Assembly (NCBI GenBank): GCA_965153455.1
Contig: OZ234494.1
Location: 19,344,001 to 19,408,000 of the forward strand
Direction of reading: 5' to 3'
DNA from: Sphagnum compactum
Lineage: Eukaryota; Bryophyta; Sphagnopsida; Sphagnales
DNA: 64,000 nt
Part shown: piece after piece, positions 36,861 through 47,006 of the stretch
Position numbering within the stretch: position 1 is the stretch's first letter
Layout of the letters: every line of letters starts with the position of its first letter
Program-made: the position numbers and the translations under genes
Notes under the pieces: model-generated
The model's input: only the letters and a program-made list of their open reading frames with translations
Databases searched by the model: none
What the model was told of the DNA's origin: nothing

Positions 36861-39719
36861 AAAAGACATTGATAGGACTTCTCAACTATTCTACAATAAT
36901 TGTTCGATTGCAACTACATGATTATGCAATTCAAGTTGTCAAGCTATAGAATCGCTCCACATTCCCTTCTACTCCAAAATAACTATTCAATGCAAATTCC
37001 AAATTAATGATCTAGTTGGAACTTCACATTAACTACTCCGAGGTTCAATTTGTCAAACGTTGGAGTAGCTCCCCATTCTATTCTCTTACTAAGGTTGAAT
37101 TATCACTTATCAATGTAAACCTTTAACCAAGTGTTGAATTCATTTTTTGTTATTCATATTTTATTTTGCATGTGTAGACATGGTGAACAATATGTAATAA
37201 TGGAAGAAAAACAATAGCATAAGAAATGTGGACACAAGAATGGCATGGTCATGTATTACAAATATTAAGTGGTTTAATAAACTTTCCACAATGTTTGCCC
37301 ATCACATTTCTTTATATAATGAAAGGGCTTATACATAGGGGTAGTTTGCAAAAAAAAATTGTATACCTTGTTCATATAAAGTTCATTAAAAAAAAGGGTT
37401 TGAAGGAGAGCTTATAGTAGATGAAAGCAAGTAATTAGTTCACGATATCTATCATGACAATTCACTTTCTTTAACAACTTTTATAATGAAGAAGCATACC
37501 GCCTCCAAAGAATCAATCCAAGTAATGTCAACCATGGTTGACGGAATCATCGTCCTTACATCTCATGACATTGAGTATGTCAATGGTTGAGGCTCAAAAT
37601 CACCACTATGGATCTTGAAAATATAATATTGCAAACCAAGGCTTTATAATATGAATGACTGAAAAGTTTACAATAGGATTAGAAGTGCAATATGAATAAA
37701 CTTACCATAAGCCAACAAAAGAACACTATGTTGATCGAGTAGCCTTAGAAGATTACATGTGTTGTGTGAAGTGTGTTATCATCATGTGGTGTTATGGATG
37801 ATGGATCCAAAGAAGAATAGCTATACTTTGATAGGAACATCCATCCACAGCTTTCATAAACTCCCACATAAACATTTAAAGGTTGCAAATATCAAAATTT
37901 TCAATTAGAAGAGTAACAAAAAACTACAAACAAGAGGAACAACCACATATGGACGTTGATGTGAGATCTAAAAAGAGGTAGTTTCATGATAATGCAAGAC
38001 TCCACCAATTGTTCTATGATTTAAACATTAGCCTTTTGTTTTAATCTTGTCAAATTGTTTTGTTCATTTAAATTGTGAATTGTATCAAACTTGAAGGTAT
38101 TCAACAATATGACTATGAATTTTTTTGAAACATAATCTAAAATCAATCAAATGAGTATTTTGATTCAAAACATTGTCTTTTAAATAAGATATGGATTTTA
38201 AGGAGCAAGTTGAAACCAATGTTGCCTAGTTCCTAGGTTTTTAAAAAACTTGTTGGCTCCAATTCCTCAAATTTTCATAAAAATGAATAACTATTAGTTT
38301 CAGTTCTTTTGATTTGTTTAGAAAAACAAAACCCATTTGTTCTAGGTCTAGGTCAAAAATAAATTATCACCAATTCTTAGTTCTAACGATTCTTATAGAT
38401 TGATAAGACCCATTAATTTGGGTTTAGGGTGTAAGGATGTAAATATAATTTCATGTGAACCCTTGTTGGTTACACCATAAATACAAGAATTGGATACATA
38501 GATCAAGTTTCCAAATTTTTTCTAATAATTCATGAATTTTTTATCCATCATTTTATGTCTTCCCAAACTTTCCAAGTTTGTTAAAAAAAATCCATTGTAA
38601 CCCCATCAACTACTGTGATCCCCATACTTAATATAAACATATTAATGGTTTAATTGACCTTCCTTGAATGCACACATTGGTTTCCATACTCAATTTTGAC
38701 AATCATGTGAGCACAAAGAAAATAGTTAAGTTTTTATTGTTTTTGCAATAGTAGACATAAAGGATCCTAAAGTAGCCTACCTACTACCTTCACTTAGGAA
38801 CTAGAATGTCATACCAAATGGGCCATAAGAGTTGCTTGATAGTTTTTGAGTAGTTATTCACTACCCCAAAAATTGCTAGATTGATTTTTGAAGGAGTTCT
38901 TAAACTCCCAAAAACCATAAATTTGGGTTTTAAGAATTGAAATTGGTTGCAAAACTGGAACCGAGTAGCATTGGTTGAGACAAAGGAAAATTTGAATTCT
39001 AAAATAAAGATGTGACATGAGGCACTTACTTTTCAAAGATGTACATTTTGAATTTTCACTTTAGCCAAAGTTGAGTGAAACTTAAATTCACCTTCAAACA
39101 AAGTCATTTACATATGTTGTTTGTGAGCCTTGTGTTTTCAAAGCATGAACAAAACACACTTCATCATCTATTTGAAAGTGGCTTCCAAGTTTAAATTTGC
39201 ATTGTATGTTTCCATTTTAAGTTGTGACAAGCTTACATCTTTTTGATCATTATAACCTTGTCACCAAAAACTTGGAACACATGGTGCAAATGTGTTAGAT
39301 GAAAAAAATAGTCTTGGAAGCTTGGGACACATGCTACAAATTTGTTGGATGGAAAAAATAAATCTAGGAAGCTTAATAACAACAATGGAAGTAAATATGA
39401 ATTTGCACTAAATAAGTATGAACACATCAAAAGGTAAGCAAAATATGGCTAATCATATTTCCAAGACTACAAAAAAAAAACATGTGAAGTGAAGATGAAA
39501 TTGAGGATCTTAGAGGTTCATAATGGAGGATAATGCAACTTCTTAATCTGGTAAGCATCTCAACATGACCCAATCAAAAAGAGAAATTAGTTCCAGAAAA
39601 GATCAAATGAACCAATGTGATTATTTTATTTCGAGGATATATAACCTTTTTGTCACAAAAAATAATTTTCATAAATTTTTTTAGATGAAATCTTTCACAA
39701 CTTGGATATGAATACATGC
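36861..39719. other. AT-rich gene-free tract
   Basis: I see only non-coding AT-rich sequence without long open frames, clear terminal repeats or RNA genes. Two related segments containing AACTTGGAACACATG and AGCTTGGGACACATGC, each followed by TGTTAGAT/TGTTGGATG and AAAAAATA, occur near 39,268-39,310 and 39,319-39,360 as a short tandem duplication. Confidence 0.45.
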
Positions 39720-41105
39720 AAAGGAGTCAGAAACCATGTCCAATAGTGGTGAAAACGTTTTCAAACTTTTTTACAGTTTTTTTTTTGACATTTTAAAATT
39801 ATGTTAATCATTTCAAGTTGTGTTAAATGATTAATATGGATGTTGAAGAATCCAAATTAAAATTTTATTAAATTTAATTTTGGGTGTTGGTTTTAGTAAA
39901 TCTTTTGAACTTCAATAATAAATGTGTCAAAAGTATTCAATTTTGTAAAATACTAAGGTAAAGGACTCTTTTCATAAAAAAAAATTGATAGTAAAAAAAT
40001 CTAGATGATAATAACCAATTGCCCACACTCAAAAAACACTCACAATTTAAAAGTTAGGGAATTTAAAAATTTTAATAATTTAAAATACATTTCAAAGTTT
40101 CAAATTTTAAGAGTCCTTTTACCACATATAATGGGGTGTATGCACATGACATATAAGACAAAGTTATAGTTTATGATATAAGAAATGAAAATCTAAAGTA
40201 GTTAACATATTTTTGTATGATTCAAATTTATGATAATTTTTCAAAACAAAACATAGAATTTGGCAAAAATCTACACATTTTGAGAAATTCACATTATTTA
40301 ACAATTATTAACACAAGTGACATGTGATATATTGGGAGCACTATATACAATTTCAATGACAATTTGCAAAGGTTTCATTCAAAAATTCTTTGATATGAAA
40401 AAATGAAAAAGACTAAAAATGATTCACAATCCTTTTATTAAGTACTCCCATTGGCTCCTTTGAACATATTTGCACCCACTTATTATTAAAAATACTTGTA
40501 GCTATCCAAATAATTAAATTTTTTATTAATTATTTTTGAATAAATATGAGATTTTAAAAGTGTGTAGATTTGATGAAATTTTACATTTTATCTTGAAAAT
40601 TGATCAAAATTTAAAGTCATACCAAAATATGTTAACTATTTTAACGTTTTTTAATGAGTTATAAGCTATATATATTTAAAAATATTTGATGTACATTACA
40701 TTCCATTTGCATGTGGTGAAAGACTCTTGAAATGATGAGATTCTAAGGCTTAAATTGAGTTTTGAGAATTTTAAATTTCATATTTTTAAACTTGTGAGTG
40801 CTTTTTGAGTTTGGGTGATAGGTTAATATCATTTCATTTTACTATCAAATCTTCTTCATTAAGAGAGTTTTTAGCCTTGTCCTCTCCAAAAATGTCCTTA
40901 TTTAACATGGTTTTTATGGAAGTTCAAAAAGTCCTTAACTAAAAAGCAAAGCCTAAAATTTAATTAATTGAATTTTAAAATTTATTTCCTAACATTCATA
41001 TTAATCATTGAACACAATTCTGAAATAGTTTTTGGATAGTAATGCATAAATACATGTCTAATGTGTGATGATCTTCACTACGATCTAACATGGTTTTTTG
41101 GCTTG
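39720..41105. mobile_element. imperfect palindrome of about 1.4 kb (large foldback element)
   Basis: Arms of several hundred bases are inverted copies about a centre near 40,416. Matched pairs include GTTAAATGATTAATATGGAT at about 39,815 with ATTCATATTAATCATTGAAC near 40,994-41,013; GATAGTAAA at 39,987 with TTTACTATC at 40,838-40,846; a CACTCAAAAAACACTCAC block near 40,026 with GTGAGTGCTTTTTGAGTTTG near 40,795; and AGTTAACATATTTTTGTATG near 40,200 with CATACCAAAATATGTTAACT near 40,618. The coordinate sums agree to within a few bases. There is no coding capacity. It is not obviously related to the GCCAAATTTGGCT family. Confidence 0.7.
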
Positions 41106-43680
41106 TTTGAACTTGTTTGGACCCAATTGAAGATGATCAAACTATATAAAGGGGTTTTGAATTCTTTTGAAAAATCCACCAAAGATGTTGGTTTGAAAGA
41201 AATTTGGTGATAATAATGCAAGTGAAAAGTATTGAATTAAAAACAATGCATGTGATTTCTTTTCAATTTGTTAGGTGTGTTAACCTAGAAATTATATAAT
41301 AACCTACATGAAATCCCACTCATCAAGAACTTTCCAATAATAGCAATATCATGCCTCATTTTCCCAAGCAATGTTTAGCTTTGATGTTTTTTGAAAAAAA
41401 TGTTCAATATTCAGATAACTCTTGCACCATAGGTCTAAACATTACTTGTACAAAACGATACCAAACACTTCACGGTTTGTGAGATCTCAACACGATAAAC
41501 AAAACAAACAAGCTACCTTCATTAATAGATAGATAGTTGTTGATAAAGGTCCTAGGGAACAAGATTAGGAACTAGACTCAAAACTGGCCCAAAAGCAAGT
41601 ACCAGGTCAACACAAATGCTAACCAATAATAGTACGTCTTTGAGACCCATTCTCTCCAATCTCTTGCTTTAAACCAGTCGACAATTTTTAAATATTTTGT
41701 GTTGTTTAAGACACATGAAGAAAGAAAAGCAAAAATAAAACAAAACCCAATGCAAACCAAGTTGGGATTCATCCACAAAATGAGTCAAATGGGATAACCA
41801 AATGGGATAACCAGAAAGACTCAACCCTAAACCCTACACTAGTCTTTCCGACCTATCTTGTTTGTTTTGGTTAAACTCAAACATCTCTTGCACAAGGCAA
41901 ACACAAACTAGCAAGGCATGATCAAGTGCTTCAAGGAAAAAACGAAAGAGAGAGAGAAAAAAAGAAAGGGTCAATGAATGTGTTGAGGTGTATGCAAGTG
42001 CGTCCATATGAAGGACCTTTTGATGTACATTTCATTCATAATCCATTGTTAGTTTGCCAACATATGCAATGGATTTTTTTGGACAAGTTTATGTTTTTAA
42101 GGGGTTAGGGGTTAGGGGGGCGGCCGTGTTCCCTTACGAATGGCAATAGTTGGGCAAAACAAACGTTATATGATTTTGATCACCATGCAATGGTTCACAC
42201 TTTTTGGGGGCGGCGGGGGTGGGGTTTCGATGATGTGTAGAATTTTAAGTGGTTTGGAACAATTGCAAATTGCAAACGAGCATTTGCATGGAGCGAAAAA
42301 AAAAAAGAAGCCTTCTATGCATGATCCAATTTTTGTTTGTAGTGTTTGGAAACAGTCCACTCCATGACTGATTTTTGCATGCATGTGCAAAAGACTAATT
42401 GAAATCCTTTCTCCCCTTTTTCCTTTGGGGGGGTTTTGGGGGTTATGCATCTATGGATACCAAGGTTCTATTTTATTTCTATTTTTAAATTTTGAAAATT
42501 GTGCAAATGTCCCCACTACGTGATGAAATTTTTGAAGAAAAAGGAAAAAAAAAAACAAAAAAAAAACAAGAGAATTGAGGTGGGAAATCTCTAATTGTGG
42601 TTTCGCTATTTGTGAATTCCGGATTCAGCTTTTTTTTTTTCTTATGCCATGGATGTTTTTCCTTCTTCTTCACCGTGCCCAAGTTAGGTCTCCTAGACCC
42701 CCACATGACCCCTCCATTTTGGCTTGTAAAGGGGACTGAAATGAGGCTGAAAAAGGCTTATTGAAAACCATTAGGTGCAACAAGTAGTATTCCAATTTGA
42801 AAAGATCTGGACTAAATTGGTTTTACATGACATGCAAAGAGTAGCATGGGCTAAAGAAACTTAGTATTGGGGGAATGCAAAAGGAAGGGTAGGCTAAGTG
42901 GGGAGGGGGTTGCTAAAACAAAACAGAAAAATGGCACAGAAGTACACTCCCTTCACAACCCAGTGTCAGGGAAGCACAGATAAGGCTCCAGAGACCAGCA
43001 TGTGCTACAAATGAAATAAACAAAAATTGAAAAGTAGCACATCATAGGACCAATTACAATTTGCCTTATGTAGTTTTTAGTAGTAAATGATGGTCTTGGG
43101 AGCAATGTATGGTATGCTTGTAAGCAGTGTTTATAAAAAAAAATTTAAGAAAAAAAATTTAAGTTAAAAAAAAAATGACAAAGTTTTGGTTTTAGGACTA
43201 ATTTTGATAAAACACAAATGAAAATAAAATAAAATAAAATAAAATCATGCTTGTAAAGGTTGGAGCATAACTTAGGTTTATGGTTATGCACATTTTAGCC
43301 CAATTTTAACTCACAAGTCCAGCACCATTAAAGATGAAAAATAGTCTTGGGAATGGATGATATCTCAAGCGAAAGTAAGGATGCACACGATTCACCTTAA
43401 GCTGAAAATAATCTTGGAATGGATGAACTTTTCAAGATTACCAGTCTGCGAAAATCACATGAAACTCACATTAAGCTGAAAATACTTTTGGAATGGATGA
43501 CATTTCAAGACGACAAATGCTGTAAAGGAAACAATTCATAGAACTCCATTCCCCGTGGACAAATGGGACAGGTTACATCCAATATTTTCAGTAGGAAGGG
43601 TTCTGAATCACATCCGCCATTTCAGCAATGAGCATTAGGGCCTCAGGTATGTGGCCGTAGACACCTTAAGTTTAGGGTAA
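41106..43680. other. gene-free tract with tandem repeats and telomere-like motifs
   Basis: No gene is seen. A short telomere-like motif AACCCTAAACCCTA lies at about 41,824-41,837, and GGGGTTAGGGGTTAGGGGGG lies near 42,100-42,120. These are too short for an interstitial telomere block. Homopolymer A runs around 42.54-42.57 and 43.13-43.17 kb create spurious Lys-rich frames. A three-copy degenerate tandem repeat lies at 43,335-43,515. Confidence 0.45.
43335..43515. repeat. three-copy degenerate tandem repeat, period about 70-76 bp
   Basis: The core AAGCTGAAAATAATCTTGGA then ATGGATGA and TTTTCAAG recurs near 43,335, 43,400 and 43,475 with several differences between copies. Confidence 0.7.
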
Positions 43681-43782
43681 GGAACCCCATTGAGGCTCTC
43701 CTGGGATTTGATGGCCTTAGGCTATGATCATAGCCTAAGGCCCTGCCCCAGAATCCGGGAAGAGTCTCAATGGGGGGGTTCC
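43681..43782. repeat. 102-bp hairpin containing a perfect 30-bp palindrome
   Basis: The centre at 43,713-43,742 is a perfect 30-bp palindrome with half GGCCTTAGGCTATGA. Outer arms GGAACCCCATTGAGGCTCT (43,681) and AGAGTCTCAATGGGGGGGTT (about 43,761) then CC pair with one substitution and a small G-run difference. Confidence 0.85.
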
Positions 43783-43821
43783 TTCCCCCCAAGTAAAGAA
43801 CATTTTCAAAATTTTGGATTG

Positions 43822-43879
43822 TTACAAAAAGAGTGTAATGTACTTGTTTTGAAAAAAATGTGCATTACACTTTTTGTAA
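43822..43879. repeat. short hairpin
   Basis: TTACAAAAAGAGTGTAATG (43,822-43,840) and CATTACACTTTTTGTAA (43,863-43,879) are inverted copies differing by a 2-bp indel, with a loop of about 22 bp. Confidence 0.8.
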
Positions 43880-43933
43880 GATCCATGATATCGAAACTCT
43901 GCCAAGGGAGGCGCTTTCAACTACAAAGACTAA

Positions 43934-44140
43934 AGGTGCATTCACACTTGGTGTTAGGGACTCTAATGTGGAGTCCCCTAACACCATGCTAGTAATTTAG
44001 GACTTACACCTACTTACCAAGAATGTTTTATGTTAAGTTAACATTGACTTAAGCTATCACCCATTTAACATCGGGTGCCACCTAGGATGCCACCTAGATT
44101 TTTATTTAACACTCACTTAACATCAAGTGTGAATGCACCT
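43934..44140. mobile_element. 207-bp MITE-like element with 23-bp terminal inverted repeats
   Basis: The left end, AGGTGCATTCACACTTGGTG then TTA (43,934-43,956), and the right end at 44,118-44,140 are reverse complements with 22 of 23 matches. The interior has another small inverted repeat (GGACTC...GAGTCC, near 43,960-43,978) and no coding capacity. A target-site duplication could not be set with confidence. Confidence 0.75.
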
Positions 44141-46127
44141 ACTCGACAAAATTGAAAAGAAAACCTTGTTCTGGTTGTGCATGGCGAGGAAGGCATTGCT
44201 GTCAAGGCCTTACACCTTGCACCTTGGATTTCTGCTCTCAGTTCCAAGAACATAATAATGTCTTGAAATAAGGATTCACCCTCAACTAGGGCCTCATATG
44301 GGCCCTTATTTTGGGGAACGCTCTCACCCTTGTGCTTTACCTTACATGCAAAGCACTTGGAGTAATTTCCCAAATGTATTTGGAAGGCATTTTATATCAT
44401 GAATATCCTCCCTAGAAAAGAGAAGGGTTCTTAAGGTCCCTACTCCTTTGTGACCAGGAGGGTATCTTACACCAAAGATCCGTAGAGGACTAGGCATAAG
44501 AACCATAATATTTTGTGTTAAAAAGCATGGGGTTTGGAAACCCTCTGGTACCAACCAGGTTCCAGTGAGTTTTTGGGGGCGAGTTTTTTGAAAAAAAATC
44601 ACGAAAAACATTTTGGAAACATAATATTTTGTTGCAAATTTCCTTAATGGGGGCGAAAAAAAAAGAGGCCAAAAACACGAGCTTATAAAATAAAATCCAC
44701 AATCATCTACAATATTAAAGGGTGCTAAAGATTTTTCTTACTTTCATATTTTGAATATTGCCAAATTAGGTTAAATATTGCTTATTGATGATCGTCACTT
44801 GAGCAACATCACAAGATCGAAGGAGAAAAAACCACTGGGTACAACAGCAATATATGTGTGCAGAAAAATTTTAAAAATAAAATTATGCATACTTATAAAT
44901 GTCATGTGCATATATGCCCACAACTTGCACACAATGTTTAGTTTTTGGGTCGATAAACACAAAAGAAAACAATGTTGCCGTAAATCTTACGTTTTGAAGA
45001 AGGCAGGCACGGTCTACACACAGAAATTTGGGGGCAGTACTTTATGTAAATAAAACGGAAATGCTATAAACGGAAACACTGTAAATGCATCCAACACGAT
45101 GTTGTGTAAGCCTTGAAAAGACATTGCTTGTAGAAGAAAAAAGAAAAATTAAATTAAAATAAATTAAAAACATTGAGTACATATGGAGCAACCACAAAGG
45201 AAAAGACAAATTATCGTTCCACCCCCCAACAACCGAAAGGCAAAAGAAAGGGGGTTTGCTTTAACTTAGGTTTATTGTTCCGTTTGGACAAAGTCCAATT
45301 CCTTGTGGAAGACTAAATCCCCAATTTTGCACTTGGAAGAAAAAGAAGAAAAGGTCACAATGAAAAACACCCCACACATACTTGTCCATGTGCAAAGCAA
45401 CCAGCCGACAGTCAGTTCCGACAACAACACTTTTTTTTTTTCAAAAAGACAATCCCTCGACAATTGCCAAACTACAGTCCACAATGTTTTATACACTTTT
45501 GCACTTGTGTTCTCTAAACACTCTCATCCCCCCCCCCCCACAAACCCCAAAAAAAAAAAAGAATTATTTGGAAAAACACTTGTTTGCAAATTGGGTACCA
45601 TAGCTTGGAACTTGAAAAAATAAAAATAAAAATAATATTGCACACAAATTGGGTGCCATAGTTTCTTGCAACTTGAAAAAAAAACACACCCGCACACACA
45701 CACATGTTTGTGCAAATTTGATGCCATTGCTTGCTTCTTATACAAAGAAAACAAATACTCGGAGTCAGATTTTACAAAATTTTGAGAAGCTATGGGGCCC
45801 GAGGAGAGCCCGAGCATTACACTTTTCAAAAAGCCCGCCGGCCTATTATGCAATGTAAGGCTACCTACAATGACAATAAAACATTTGGCTCCGGTTTTTA
45901 TGTGCTCGGAATCTCCTCCGTGCTTGTAAATAAAAGACTTGGTACCATAGTATCAAATTTATCCATCGGTTTGTTCATTTTTCCTATTGCGTTTTTTTTT
46001 TTTTTTTTTTTTTTTCGCCGGGTTTTTGTCGGGGGTGGGGCAGGGTGGGACAGATTGTGCACATGCTATATACCTACTGGAGAGTACTTCCTAGCCCAGG
46101 CTACTTACTAGGTAGTAAAAAGGCCAT
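44141..46127. other. gene-free tract with foldback relic and degenerate tandem repeat
   Basis: The right-arm remnant of the GCCAAATTTGGCT family lies around 44,750-44,822 (GCCAAATTAGGTTAAATATT, then GATCGTCACTTGAGCAACAT and CACAAGATCG). A degenerate tandem repeat with a core like GCAAATTGGGTACCATAGCT lies at 45,584-45,750. Poly-T and poly-A runs occur near 45.99-46.02 kb. No protein-like frame stands out. Confidence 0.45.
45584..45750. repeat. degenerate tandem repeat, about three copies of 55-70 bp
   Basis: A core reading (G/C)CAAATTGGGT(A/G)CCATAG then C/TTT and CTTGAAAAA occurs near 45,585 and 45,645. A third version, GCAAATTTGATGCCATTGCT, lies near 45,713. Confidence 0.6.
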
Positions 46128-46610
46128 GTTTTTTTTTTTTTTTTGCCAAAATTGTTTTGTAGCCAAAGTGGCAATCATCCATAAGGAAGATTTAGCCAAA
46201 TTTGGTTTACAACTTAAACATGAAATGTACAATGTTTAAACATCCTTTTAAATATTTGGCTAAAGCTACTTGAAAAATTTATAGAAATTTGGCGAATTTT
46301 ATTAATTTTTTTTCAAATTATGGCTATTGAAAATCCCTGAAAAACACTTGTATTTTAGGACTTTCAAGTCTTCATTTCTCTTTCTGTCTATATCAAAAAT
46401 TTAAAAGTGCTAAAATCAAAGTGGTTTTTGGAGATTTTCAATAGCCATAAAGTCGATCAAAATAAATGGTCTCTAAACACAGACAAAAATATAGAAGGAT
46501 GTTTTTAAAAAATACTTTCATATTTAGCTTATAACCAAATTTGGCTAAATCTTCCTGTTGGTCATTGCAACTTTGGCTACATCACAAAATTGAAAAAAAA
46601 AAAAAAACAA
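46128..46610. mobile_element. well-preserved foldback element of the GCCAAATTTGGCT family, about 0.48 kb
   Basis: Nearly the whole element is an inverted repeat with arms of about 230 bp. The left arm reads poly-T, CCAAAATTGTTTTGTAGCC, GAAGATTTAGCCAAATTTGG, CATCCTTTTAAATATTTGGC, then ATTATGGCTATTGAAAATC near 46,317. The right arm reads GAGATTTTCAATAGCCATAA near 46,431, GAAGGATGTTTTTAAA, CCAAATTTGGCTAAATCTTC near 46,535, CTTTGGCTACATCACAAAAT, TG, poly-A. There is no coding capacity. ACTAGG occurs on both sides close to the ends, but a target-site duplication is not certain. Confidence 0.75.
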
Positions 46611-47006
46611 TGGTACTAGGCACTAAGGTTGGGGGAGGGAGGGAGTGGTAGGTAGGAAACAAAGAGGGGGGCAAAACCCTAATCTGCTGCCGCTGTAGTA
46701 TTCTTTGTTCTCGTCGTGATCGTCTTCTTTGTCTTCTTCGTTGTTGCAGGGCGGTGCTGGTGCTGGTGGCGAGGAGGAGGAATGCGGGAGAAGATGCCGA
46801 TCACAGGAATGTCGTTGTATTAGCGGTGTTTTGACATTCTTGTACACAGCAGGAAAGAGCTTTCTGTTGAACGTATTGGTGTCGTGGGGAGGCGAGTTGT
46901 TGGCCTTCTGTTTTGTTCTACCGTTTGTTTGGAAAGAAAGAATGTATGTGTGTTTTTTGGCTTCTGAAGAAGCAGTTCTGATAGAGGAAGAAACAAGCCT
47001 GAGTTG
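46611..47006 (+). promoter_or_regulatory. promoter/5' leader of the WVD2-like gene, with telo-box
   Basis: Composition changes to GC-richer sequence at about 46.6 kb, immediately after the foldback element. The motif AAAACCCTAA at 46,673-46,682 is a telo-box of the kind common near plant transcription starts. Purine-rich leader sequence then runs to the ATG at 47,007. Confidence 0.5.

Noticed and set aside
41824-42120. Telomere-like AACCCTAAACCCTA and GGGGTTAGGGGTTAGGGG motifs
   Set aside because: Each is under three repeat units and they are far apart, so this is not an interstitial telomere array. At most they are telo-box-like motifs.
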